The position numbers and the translations under genes are program-made. The notes under the pieces are model-generated. The model worked only from the letters and a program-made list of their open reading frames with translations, was not told where the DNA came from and made no database searches. A stretch of 64,000 nt of DNA, taken from NCBI GenBank assembly GCA_905480285.1, contig CAJQPT010000095.1, positions 1 to 64,000 of the forward strand, given 5' to 3'. Below are positions 25,361 through 32,866 of the stretch, piece by piece. Each line of letters opens with the position of its first letter. Position 1 is the first letter of the stretch. Source of the stretch: an uncultured bacterium (GTDB lineage: Bacteria; Planctomycetota; UBA1135; GCA-002686595).

Positions 25361-26107
25361 TCAGGATCGGGCGAGGACGACCTGTCGGTCAGCCTGCGCG
25401 GGGTCAAAGGGCTCCCCCTCGAAGCTCCCTGCCCGCCCCACCACAGGCAGGCCACGCGCCGCCAGGAGGACGTCGATTTCCTCTGGTTCGTACATCCGGA
25501 CCTCCTCGCGCCACCGCCGGACCTCGCCGCTGGCGAGGGTCAGCAGGACCTCCTTCACCACCCGGCGCCCGCCGTCCTCCAGGGATCGCCGGGATTCGAG
25601 GACGATCCCGTCCCGCTCCTCCCGCGAGGCCGGACGCAGCCCGCGCCGGATGGCTGCCGGGTTCATGAGATCCATCACGAGGGTCCCGCCGGACCGAAGG
25701 ACCCGCGCCATCTCATCCAGGGCAGCACTGTCTCCCTCCTCTCCGAGGTAGCCAAAGGAGGTGAAGAGGTTGACGACGGCGCCAAAGGACCCGCTGGCAA
25801 AGGGCAGCGACCGCATGTCCGCCTGGCCGAGCCGACCTCGGAGGCGCTCGCCCGCTCCCTCCATGTCTCCGGACGAAGCCAGGAGGTCAAAGGACAGGTC
25901 GATCCCGAAGATGTCGAACCCCGCCTCCGCCAGCGCGAGGCTGTGGCGCCCGAAGCCGCAGCAGTCGTCGAGGACCGGGCCACTAATTCCGGCCAGGACC
26001 TCATCGGCGAGCCACCGCACCTCCGCCCTCGCTGCGGCGAGGTTGCGGTGCGCGTAGACGTCGCGGTAATCGCTACGGAAGGCCTCGACGTACCAGGGGG
26101 CTGACAT
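25361..26107 (-). CDS. Class I SAM-dependent methyltransferase
   Basis: The 248-residue methyltransferase of Methyltransf_11/25 type has motif I VLDDCCGFGRHSLALAEAG and the acidic residue at the end of strand beta2 in IDLSFDLL. Motif II-like GSFGAVVNLFTSFGYL and motif III VLRSGGTLVMDLMNP follow. The frame remains open far upstream, antisense to dgt, but homology starts only at MSAPWYVEAF (ATG 26107). The substrate is unknown. The C-terminal region (VRMYEPEEIDVLLAARGL) resembles small-molecule methyltransferases rather than rRNA enzymes. It is divergent from dgt, with a 192-bp region between them for both promoters. Confidence 0.88.
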   Translation of the reverse strand: MSAPWYVEAFRSDYRDVYAHRNLAAARAEVRWLADEVLAGISGPVLDDCCGFGRHSLALAEAGFDIFGIDLSFDLLASSGDMEGAGERLRGRLGQADMRSLPFASGSFGAVVNLFTSFGYLGEEGDSAALDEMARVLRSGGTLVMDLMNPAAIRRGLRPASREERDGIVLESRRSLEDGGRRVVKEVLLTLASGEVRRWREEVRMYEPEEIDVLLAARGLPVVGRAGSFEGEPFDPAQADRQVVLARS

Positions 26108-26299
26108 GGCGGGGAGGATAAGGGCAGGGCACGGCATCGCACCACCGGGTGGGCTCCAGAGGGCGGGAAGAGTTGGCCGTACGGGTCGCCGTGGGGCTGA
26201 GATGCCCACCAGCCTCGGACAAAGGGTAGTCTCCCCGACACCCTGCCCCGCCCCACCCGTCCCGGCGGGACCGGCCCGCCTCCCACGGGCCCCACGCCC

Positions 26300-27502
26300 A
26301 TGAGCGACCCCGCACCCGCATCCATCTGTGACCGCGTCACCCGCGAGAGCAGGGAGGCTGAACAGCTCGCGAGCTATGCCATGCGCAGCGTGGACTCGAT
26401 CGGGCGACGATACCCGGAGTCCCCTGACCCCCACCGCACGATCTTCGAGCGGGACCGGGACCGGATCACCCACTCCACCGCGTTCCGGCGCCTCCAGTAC
26501 AAGACTCAGGTCTTCCTGAACGACGAGGGGGACCACCACCGAACGCGCCTCTCCCACAGCCTTGAGGTGTGCCAGGTGGCGCGCAGCGTCGCGGGGGTCT
26601 TGCGGCTGAACGAGCCGCTCGCCGAGGGCCTCAGCCTCGCGCACGACATCGGTCACCCGCCGTTCGGCCACCGCGGCGAGTGGGCGCTCAACGACTGCAT
26701 GGCCGAGCATGGGGGCTTCCGACACAACGCTCAGGTCCTGCGGGTGGTCGACGTGCTGGAGCGGCGGAGCCCGGATCACCCCGGACTCAACCTGACCAGG
26801 GAGCTGAGGGAGTCCCTGCTCAAGCACGAGAAGCCCGAGGACTGGCCCGACGAGTTCGGCCTCAAGCCAAGGCACCCGGTGCTCGAGGGCCAGGTCGTCG
26901 ACCTCGCCGACTCCACGGCCTACAACAAGCACGACATCGAGGACGGCCTGAGCGCAGGCATGTTCACGGAGCAGACCCTCGGGGCGGAGGTCGAGCTCTG
27001 GCGCGTCGCTCAGGCCCGCATCGAGGAGCGCCACCCAGGCTTCCTGAGCCAGAGCCCTGACGACCCGCGGCTCCAGATCGGTCGGACCGCAAACGAGGTG
27101 ATCGGGATCTGCATCGTCGACCTGTGCCAGGCAACCCTCAGGAACGTCCAGGACAGCGGCGTGGAGTCCTCTGCGGACGTTCGCGCTCACCAGACCATGC
27201 TCTGCGCCCACTCGCGCGAGGTCCAACCCATGGTGGCGGAGCTCCAGCGCTTCCTCTACAAGCACTTCTACCGCCACCCTTACCTGCAGGCCTTCCGCGT
27301 CTGGGCCAAGGCGGTGATCAGCGGGCTCTTCGACGCCTACGTCGCGGCCCCGGCCGAGATGTCGACCTGGTTCCTTGAGTGGGGCGAAGACGTGGGCACC
27401 GAGCGCGCGATCTGCGACTACATCGCCGGGATGACGGACCGCTTCGCCGTGCAGGAATACACTCGCCTCATCGGACCCGTGCCCCCGCTCGAACGTCCGT
27501 GA
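26300..27502 (+). CDS. dgt: Deoxyguanosinetriphosphate triphosphohydrolase (dGTPase, HD domain)
   Basis: This HD-superfamily enzyme splits dNTPs into nucleoside and triphosphate. The 400 residues contain the His of RTRLSHSLEV, the HD pair in LAHDIGHPPFGHRGE and a later metal Asp in VVDLADSTAYNKHDIEDG. The early FERDRDRITHSTAFRRLQYKTQVF is characteristic of the dGTPase family. Length matches the bacterial type 2 form. It probably helps balance dNTP pools. The gene is followed 77 bp later by the candidate selenoprotein gene on the same strand. Confidence 0.95.
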   Translation: MSDPAPASICDRVTRESREAEQLASYAMRSVDSIGRRYPESPDPHRTIFERDRDRITHSTAFRRLQYKTQVFLNDEGDHHRTRLSHSLEVCQVARSVAGVLRLNEPLAEGLSLAHDIGHPPFGHRGEWALNDCMAEHGGFRHNAQVLRVVDVLERRSPDHPGLNLTRELRESLLKHEKPEDWPDEFGLKPRHPVLEGQVVDLADSTAYNKHDIEDGLSAGMFTEQTLGAEVELWRVAQARIEERHPGFLSQSPDDPRLQIGRTANEVIGICIVDLCQATLRNVQDSGVESSADVRAHQTMLCAHSREVQPMVAELQRFLYKHFYRHPYLQAFRVWAKAVISGLFDAYVAAPAEMSTWFLEWGEDVGTERAICDYIAGMTDRFAVQEYTRLIGPVPPLERP

Positions 27503-27511
27503 CACGTCCCG

Positions 27512-27535
27512 GCCGGGCGGCCCCTGTCGCCCGGC
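27512..27535 (+). terminator. Possible terminator hairpin after dgt
   Basis: An 8-bp stem GCCGGGCG/CGCCCGGC with an 8-base loop begins nine bases after the dgt stop. No T-run follows, so readthrough into the next gene is likely. Confidence 0.35.
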
Positions 27536-27579
27536 GCCCCCAATCCCCCCGACCCAGACTCCCCCACCCAGAGCAGGCC

Positions 27580-27930
27580 ATGGCCAAGCGAATCGACTGG
27601 ATCTACCACCGCAAGGGCTGAACCAGCTGCAAGCGCGCCGACGCGTTCCTCGAGAACGCCGGCGTGACCGTCCGTGAGACGGTCAATGCAGCCAAGGAAC
27701 GAATCGGCGAGGCGGACCTCGCAGAGCTCTTCGAAGGGAGCCGCAAGGTGACCGCAGCGAAGGGCAAGAAGGTCGTCGTCCTCGACCTCGCGAAGGACCC
27801 TGACGCCCAGCAACAGCTGGCCGCTGTGGTCCTTGGACCCACGGGAAACCTGCGGGCTCCGAGCGCCAAGGTCGGCAAGAACTGGCTGATCGGCTTCAAC
27901 GAAGACGAGTACTCCAAGGTCTTCGGCTGA
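27580..27930 (+). CDS. ArsC/Spx-family thioredoxin-fold protein, candidate selenoprotein (in-frame UGA at codon 14)
   Basis: Reading from ATG 27580 gives MAKRIDWIYHRKG, then TGA at 27619-27621. The same frame then continues for 102 codons to a TGA at 27928. If the first UGA encodes selenocysteine, the product has 116 residues with the redox motif U14-T-S-C17. This falls exactly where Spx/ArsC-like proteins have CxxC (CTSC in Spx). The downstream part fits the family: KRADAFLENAG after the motif and LRAPSAKVGKNWLIGFNEDE near the end. A 13-bp hairpin starts 12 bases after the UGA (27634-27666), where a bacterial SECIS element belongs. The role is probably thiol/selenol redox chemistry; arsenate reduction itself is unproven. 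Treating UGA as a stop would leave a 13-residue fragment. Confidence 0.82.
27634..27666 (+). promoter_or_regulatory. Candidate bacterial SECIS hairpin
   Basis: Arms 27634-27640 and 27660-27666 pair (7 bp, one G-U). After a two-base bulge (27641-27642), 27643-27648 pairs with 27654-27659 (6 bp). The loop is CTCGA. The loop begins 27 bases after the UGA, inside the usual range for bacterial SECIS elements. The loop lacks a G in its first two positions, which many such elements have, so the match is structural more than sequence-based. Confidence 0.5.
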
Positions 27931-27948
27931 TCGGGCTCCGCCCCACCC

Positions 27949-27989
27949 GGACGCCCGGGCTGTCTCCTTCCGGGGCAGCCCGGGCGTCC
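27949..27989 (+). terminator. Terminator hairpin after the candidate selenoprotein gene
   Basis: A perfect 14-bp stem (27949-27962 with 27976-27989) around a 13-base loop starts 18 bases after the stop codon. No clear T-run follows, but the position and stability support a transcript end. Confidence 0.6.
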
Positions 27990-28083
27990 TCACGTAGAAG
28001 ATCCGGGCCAGCGCCACCTCCTAGCTGCTCGAGGTCAAGCGGGCCGTGGGGCTCGGTCGATTTTAGATGAGAACGTCCGTCGT

Positions 28084-28101
28084 CGGGGCAGCGCTGCCCC
28101 G
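28084..28101. promoter_or_regulatory. 18-base perfect palindrome upstream of the kinase-like pair
   Basis: CGGGGCAGCGCTGCCCCG is self-complementary with no loop and lies 33 bases before the TTG start at 28135. It could be an operator for a dimeric regulator. Chance occurrence in GC-rich DNA cannot be excluded. Confidence 0.3.
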
Positions 28102-28134
28102 TGGGAGCGGATCGTCAATCACCTGGAGTGCACC

Positions 28135-29538
28135 TTGGCCCACACCTCCGCCTCGAGCCCGCCGCGCGCAGCACGGCTGGCGCTCGACTCGAATTCAGTG
28201 ACCCCCGTCGAGTCCGCCGTCGAGAAGTTCTTCGGGACCCTTCGCGGCGCGGACATCCCGATTGTCGCGATGGCCGGGTCGCGCTTTGCCCCCGTGCTCC
28301 GTGACCCGCAGGGTCTAGAGTTGATGTGCTTGCCAAGGCACCTCGACCGCGTCTCTCGGTTCCTCAAGCACGCCCTCGACGCCGAGGGCGCCTCCGTCGT
28401 CTGGTCGAGCCAGGCGAAGGGCACCGCCACCTTCCAGCTGTATGCCTTCTGCGGGTCAGATCGACATCACCACCTGCGGCTGGTGGTGAACACCCGCCGC
28501 CAGTGGCAGGGCGTCACCTACTTCGAAGCCAATGAGGTCTTCCGGAACCGTGACACCAGCCGGAGTCCCCAGCGGCCGGCTGCTGTCATTGGAACCCTGG
28601 CTCAGTTCTTGCCCGGCTACCTCGGATCAGGGCACATCGAGCGCGAGTCCACGACGCGGCTCGCGATGACCGCAGACACCCACCCCGCACAACTTCGGGC
28701 GGTGCTCGGCAAAATGGTCGGGACCACCGCAGCCGAGAGGTTCGTCGACGCGCTCCGCGATGAGGAGCTCTCCAGCCTCATCAAGGAGGCCCCGCGCTTC
28801 CGACGGGCGCTGCTGCGCCGCTCGCTCCTCCGTCACCCCCTCAAGACCCTGAGCGCGCTCGCCCGGCGGCTCTCGGGTGGAGAGCGCGACGACCCCGGCT
28901 TCCTCGTGGCGGTCATGGGCCCGCAAGGAGCCGAGACCCAAGCGCTGGCGGCCGAGATGAGGACCGAGCTCCGCGCACCGTTCGGCGCCAGCAGCTGCAC
29001 GTCCCTACAGCCGGTCGAGGACCCCGACGCGGCGGGCGGCAGCCCCCAGGACCGGAGCACCGCCCGAGGCTCGTCCTGGTGGCGCGCGACGCGTCACTTC
29101 CTGGAGTTCCGGCGCACGTTCCGCGCGTCCGTGGAGCCTGTTCTCCGCAGCGGAGGCGCCGTGGTGGTCGATGGCTGGGTCGACGACTGGGCCATCGAGC
29201 CCGGACGCTTCGGCCTCACGGGCGGCGGCGCGCTCGTCCGCTGGATGGCCGCCAGAGCTCGGCGGCCCGACGTCATCCTGGTCTGCTCTCCGACGTCGAC
29301 GGAGCTCATGCAGCGCCGGCCAGAGCTGTCTCGGCGGGAAGCCCTGGCGCTCACTGCAGCCTATGAGGCCTTCGCCGCAGACCAGCCGACGGCCTTCGCG
29401 GTCCCCTGCGAGGGCGACGACCAGCCCGCAGTGGACCTCGCCATGGCCGCGACGCTCGCTGGCATGGAGGCGCTGACGCCAGGCGCGGCGCTCCTGAGCC
29501 TCTCTCGAAGGGGTCAGTCCGCCGGGCAAGCGGCCTGA
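28135..29538 (+). CDS. Uncharacterised protein: nucleotidyltransferase-like N-terminus, thymidylate-kinase-like C-terminus
   Basis: The 467-residue cytoplasmic protein has a TTG start supported by GGAG six bases upstream. The N-terminal 130 residues (DPQGLELMCLPRHLDRVSRF and following) resemble the family of atypical nucleotidyltransferases fused to kinases in polysaccharide clusters. From about residue 260 a P-loop-kinase-like fold appears. FLVAVMGPQGAETQALA sits where GxxGxGKST would be, so the Walker A Lys is missing. GGAVVVDGWVDDW and PDVILVCSPTSTELMQRR recall the LID-side strands of thymidylate kinase. It is probably catalytically altered. It is coupled (TGATG) to the next gene. The fold call is tentative and the function unknown. 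Confidence 0.55.
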   Translation: MAHTSASSPPRAARLALDSNSVTPVESAVEKFFGTLRGADIPIVAMAGSRFAPVLRDPQGLELMCLPRHLDRVSRFLKHALDAEGASVVWSSQAKGTATFQLYAFCGSDRHHHLRLVVNTRRQWQGVTYFEANEVFRNRDTSRSPQRPAAVIGTLAQFLPGYLGSGHIERESTTRLAMTADTHPAQLRAVLGKMVGTTAAERFVDALRDEELSSLIKEAPRFRRALLRRSLLRHPLKTLSALARRLSGGERDDPGFLVAVMGPQGAETQALAAEMRTELRAPFGASSCTSLQPVEDPDAAGGSPQDRSTARGSSWWRATRHFLEFRRTFRASVEPVLRSGGAVVVDGWVDDWAIEPGRFGLTGGGALVRWMAARARRPDVILVCSPTSTELMQRRPELSRREALALTAAYEAFAADQPTAFAVPCEGDDQPAVDLAMAATLAGMEALTPGAALLSLSRRGQSAGQAA

Positions 29539-30965
29539 TGAGCCCGGCCGAGCTCTTCATCGACCGGTGGTACCCCGTCCTTCGGGGGGGCCCCCCGCCC
29601 GTGGCCTCCTTCGACCTTCGAGATCGCCAGGGCGCCGAGGCCGTGCGAGAGGCATGGGCCCGACTGGGGCCCGGCGAACGGATCTTGATCCGGACCCCTG
29701 GCAACGCGGCGGCGCGCTCCCGGCTCGCCCGCCTCGGAGCGCTCCTTGAGGCATCAGACTCGGCCGAGAGCTTCCTGGAGTTCGGGGCAGGACGCCGAGT
29801 CGTCACCCTGCTCCCCGCGGACGATGGCGCTGCCTTCCGGGGGAGCCTCGACCTGCTGCCCCACGACCTCCCAGGAGGCCGGGCCCTAGCGGCCCTGCTG
29901 CGGCTCGCCAGTCCCTTCAAGCTGGCCCACCGCTTTGGGCGCCCCGAGATCTCGGTCTGGACCCGCCTCGGCCACGCGCTCCCCGTCCTGGATCTCCCGG
30001 TCATCCCCGTGGACGGCCAGGTGGCGGTTCAGGTGACCAAGGCTGATTCAGATCAGCCGCTGACGGTGCGCGCCATGGACCGACGCGGTGACGCCAGGGT
30101 GGCCCTGCAGGTCGGCGTCTCGCCCGCCTCGGCAGCGTCCGTCCTTCGCGGCTCGGCGGCGCTGGCGTTCCTCAGGGAGGCCGCGCTGGAGCATCGCTCC
30201 CTGGCCTTCGCCAGCGGTGAGCGCGAGGGGTGCCCCTGGCTCGCATCGAACGCGACGGCTCCGACCTCCACGGCCCCGGGAGCGGGCTTCGAGGCCCAGC
30301 ATGCCGCTCTCCTCCTGGACCTGCTGGGGCACGGGACCGCGAGCGCACCCCTCGGAGAGATCGAGGCGTTCGTCGACGCCCGGCGGCAGCTGGACTCGCT
30401 CTGGAGAGACCACGATCCGCAGTGGCACGACGACTACTCGGGGCTCGCGAGGGCCCTCCAGCACTCGGCCGCCGGCGCTGCCGTTGATACGGGGCCAGCC
30501 CATGGTGACCTCTCCCCCGAGACGATCCGACCGGAGGCGGGCACCCCTCACGCCGACGACTGGGGACGGTTCGCCCGACAGGCGCCGCTGCTCTACGACT
30601 TGTTCCACTTCCTCACCCAGCTTCCCGGGCCCGGGCAGGCTCCCTCAGACGAGGCGTCAGCAGCGGAGCCGCCCTCGATCAAGAGCGTCTGGGACAGCCT
30701 GCGCCAGAGCCTCTCCGGAGTGGCCTTCGACGTGGTGGCCGCGAGCGGGCTCTCGAACGGCGCGCTCGCGCTTCACCTCGGCCTCACGGTCTTGGTGGAC
30801 GGCACAGCGGCCGAGATGAGAGCTCGACTCGGAAAGGAGACAGGTGCACGTCCTGGACTCCAGAGGTCCCTGAGGCAGGAGCTGGCGCGGCGTTGCCGCG
30901 AGGTCCTCGATGGCGAGCGGCGCGGCCCCTGGCCCAGGGACGACGAGCACCTCAGGGCAGCCTGA
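29538..30965 (+). CDS. Uncharacterised protein with C-terminal phosphotransferase (APH-like) segment
   Basis: The 475-residue product has a start that shares its A with the upstream stop. The first 120 residues (with GERILIRTPGNAAARSRL and RVVTLLPADDG) have no clear family. Further on, GPAHGDLSPETIRPEAG and DDWGRFARQAPLLYDLFHFL resemble the catalytic HGDLSxxN and DWE segments of aminoglycoside/choline-type phosphotransferases. The conserved Asn is replaced by Thr and the second Asp context is altered. A degenerate kinase is the best reading. Together with the upstream protein it recalls paired kinase-like proteins in exopolysaccharide or cell-surface clusters, but no glycosyltransferase lies directly beside it. 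Confidence 0.5.
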   Translation: MSPAELFIDRWYPVLRGGPPPVASFDLRDRQGAEAVREAWARLGPGERILIRTPGNAAARSRLARLGALLEASDSAESFLEFGAGRRVVTLLPADDGAAFRGSLDLLPHDLPGGRALAALLRLASPFKLAHRFGRPEISVWTRLGHALPVLDLPVIPVDGQVAVQVTKADSDQPLTVRAMDRRGDARVALQVGVSPASAASVLRGSAALAFLREAALEHRSLAFASGEREGCPWLASNATAPTSTAPGAGFEAQHAALLLDLLGHGTASAPLGEIEAFVDARRQLDSLWRDHDPQWHDDYSGLARALQHSAAGAAVDTGPAHGDLSPETIRPEAGTPHADDWGRFARQAPLLYDLFHFLTQLPGPGQAPSDEASAAEPPSIKSVWDSLRQSLSGVAFDVVAASGLSNGALALHLGLTVLVDGTAAEMRARLGKETGARPGLQRSLRQELARRCREVLDGERRGPWPRDDEHLRAA

Positions 30966-31105
30966 GCCAGCCCCGTTCGGCCGCCTGATGCACGGATCCC
31001 CCTGACCGCGATCCGTCTCTCACCGTCGACGCTTCGCTGGCCTCCCCGGCCAGGGTCTGTTGGCCTCCTCCGACCGCCCGTCCCGGCGGGCTCCCCCATC
31101 TGGAC

Positions 31106-31175
31106 CTCCACGGCTGGGTCTCCACGGCTGGGTCTCCACGGCTGAGTCTCCACAGCTGGGTCTCCACAGCTGGAG
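31106..31175. repeat. Tandem repeat, five copies of a 14-bp unit
   Basis: The unit CTCCACGGCTGGGT starts at 31106, 31120, 31134, 31148 and 31162. Copies 1 and 2 are identical, 3 has one change, 4 one change, and 5 is degenerate at its end. The 14-bp period is not a multiple of three. It lies in the 575-bp gene-free stretch between 30965 and 31541, where nothing else except the next repeat tract is recognisable. Confidence 0.9.
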
Positions 31176-31229
31176 CCCCGCGGGCAAGGCTTCAGCCGGG
31201 GCTCCACCCTGGGCTCCCGCCCGGCGAGG

Positions 31230-31325
31230 TCCCCGGACGTCGAGCTCCCCGGACACCGTGTTCTCCGGACGCCGTGTTCTCCGGACGCCGAGTCGCCCGG
31301 ACGCCGAGTTCCCCGGATATCGGGG
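31230..31325. repeat. Tandem repeat, six copies of a 16-bp unit
   Basis: Units starting at 31230, 31246, 31262, 31278, 31294 and 31310 follow the consensus TCYCCGGACGCCGWGT. The last copy is diverged. The unit differs in sequence and length from the 14-bp tract 55 bp upstream. The tract ends about 215 bp before the mechanosensitive channel start. The rest of this intergenic region holds no clear promoter or gene. Confidence 0.88.
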
Positions 31326-31540
31326 GACGCCGCACGCGACCCCGCCGACAGGAGCGAGGACCGGCTCGCCTTCGGTGCCCGTCGCCCGTTTGTTAGCGTG
31401 CGCACCTGAGAGCGCGGAGCCGCCCCAGGGCTCGCCTGTGGGCTCTCCTGCTGGCTCTTCTGCTGCCCCTCTGCAGGCCCTCCGGCCGGTGGACTCACAC
31501 CCGCTCAGTCGTCCGTCACGGCCTCTCTACGGTCCCCCCA

Positions 31541-32866
31541 ATGGTCCTCCCCTCCGTCGCCGCCCTCCTGCTCGACTCCACCGATGGCAGCGCTTCTCGG
31601 TGGGCCTTCGTGGAGGAGCTCTTCGCCCGCCTCGACACTCCCCTGGAGCGCCTCGTCGCTGGCTGGATCGGGGTCCTGCTGCTGGCAGTGATCGCCAACT
31701 TCGTGGCACGCCGGGTCATCGTGCGCGGGATGCACGCCGTCGTCTCGCGGACCAAGACCCGCTGGGACGACGTCCTCGTTCAGCACCGCGTCTTCGAGCG
31801 GCTGAGCCACCTCGCCCCGGCGCTGGTGGTGTACCTCGCCGCCCGGGTGCTGCTGGATGGAGAGGGGGAGGAGATCTACCAGGACTACCTCCGGCGGGTC
31901 GCCAACGTATGGATGATCCTCGCCGGCGCTCGCACCGTCCACGCGCTGCTGGATGCCATGGTGATCATCGGCCTCCAGCGCGAGGCCACGCGCATCAAGC
32001 CGGTGCGGAGCTACGCCCAGGTGGTCCAGATCCTGGTCTGGGTCAGCGCCGGCATCCTCTCGGTCGCGGTCCTGATGCAGAAGAGCCCGACGGCGCTCCT
32101 GGCGGGGCTCGGCGCCATGACGGCGGTCCTCCTGCTGGTCTTCCGGGACACCATCCTCGGCTTCATCGCCAGCATTCAGATCGAGGCCAACCAGATGCTG
32201 CGCGTCGGCGACTGGGTCGAGATGCCCAAGTACGGCGCCGACGGCGACGTCATCGAGATCGGCCTGCACACGGTCAAGGTTCAGAACTGGGACAAGACGA
32301 TCACGACGATCCCAACCCACACGTTCATGAGCGACAGCTTCAAGAACTGGCGCGGGATGACCGACTCCGGCGGGCGGAGAATCAAGCGGTCGATCAACCT
32401 CGACATGAACAGCGTGCGCTTCCTCGAAGAGGCCGACCTCGAGCGCCTGCGGTGCGTCCAGGCGCTCCGCTCCTACCTTGAATCCCGGAGCACGGAGGTC
32501 GATCGCTGGAACGAGGAGAACGACGTCGACGGCAGCAGCCCCATCAACGGCCGCCGACTCACGAACCTCGGGACGTTCCGCGCCTACGTCGAGGCCTACC
32601 TGCACGGGCTGGAGCCGATCCGCGAGGACATGACCTTCCTGGTCCGCCAGCTCGCTCCCGCGTCGGAGGGGATCCCCATTGAGATCTACGTCTTCAGCGG
32701 CGAGCAGCGCTGGGTCCAATACGAGGCCATCATGGGCGACATCTTCGACCACCTGCTCGCGGTCCTCGGGCAGTTCGACCTGCGCGTGTTCCAGCAGCCT
32801 GGAGGCGCGGACCTCTCCAGGCTCGAGCCGCTCGTGTCGGCTCAGGCGGACTCGAACCTGCGCTGA
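31541..32866 (+). CDS. MscS-family mechanosensitive channel, YbdG type
   Basis: The 441-residue inner-membrane channel has about four hydrophobic segments before the pore helix. The segment MQKSPTALLAGLGAMTAV and the beta domain LRVGDWVEMPKYGADGDVIE then HTVKVQNWDKTITTIPTHTF are diagnostic of YbdG/MscM-like channels. FKNWRGMTDSGGRRIKRS follows. The C-terminal domain (IPIEIYVFSGEQRWVQYEAI) also fits YbdG and is longer than in MscS. The protein should open under osmotic downshock. The 3' end overlaps the convergent ABC permease gene by 25 bp. Confidence 0.93.
   Translation: MVLPSVAALLLDSTDGSASRWAFVEELFARLDTPLERLVAGWIGVLLLAVIANFVARRVIVRGMHAVVSRTKTRWDDVLVQHRVFERLSHLAPALVVYLAARVLLDGEGEEIYQDYLRRVANVWMILAGARTVHALLDAMVIIGLQREATRIKPVRSYAQVVQILVWVSAGILSVAVLMQKSPTALLAGLGAMTAVLLLVFRDTILGFIASIQIEANQMLRVGDWVEMPKYGADGDVIEIGLHTVKVQNWDKTITTIPTHTFMSDSFKNWRGMTDSGGRRIKRSINLDMNSVRFLEEADLERLRCVQALRSYLESRSTEVDRWNEENDVDGSSPINGRRLTNLGTFRAYVEAYLHGLEPIREDMTFLVRQLAPASEGIPIEIYVFSGEQRWVQYEAIMGDIFDHLLAVLGQFDLRVFQQPGGADLSRLEPLVSAQADSNLR

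Noticed and set aside
26108-27505. Long N-terminal extension of the methyltransferase frame
   Set aside because: It runs antisense through dgt, whose HD motifs are clear. Methyltransferase homology begins only at 26107.
27619-27621. TGA as an ordinary stop or a pseudogene-causing mutation
   Set aside because: Family residues continue in frame right after it, the position is that of the redox Cys, and a hairpin follows at SECIS spacing. A single-base error remains possible and is listed as the refuting test.
27666-27684. Second hairpin GACCGTC/GACGGTC as the SECIS element
   Set aside because: It lies about 45 bases beyond the UGA, too far for a bacterial SECIS; the hairpin at 27634-27666 fits better.
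31106-31325. Possible CRISPR array
   Set aside because: The repeat units are contiguous with no spacers, are only 14 and 16 bp long, and no cas genes are nearby.
31060-32481. 473-codon plus-strand frame across the tandem repeats
   Set aside because: It overlaps the well-supported mechanosensitive channel gene in another frame and has a Pro/Arg/Gly-rich composition with no domain.
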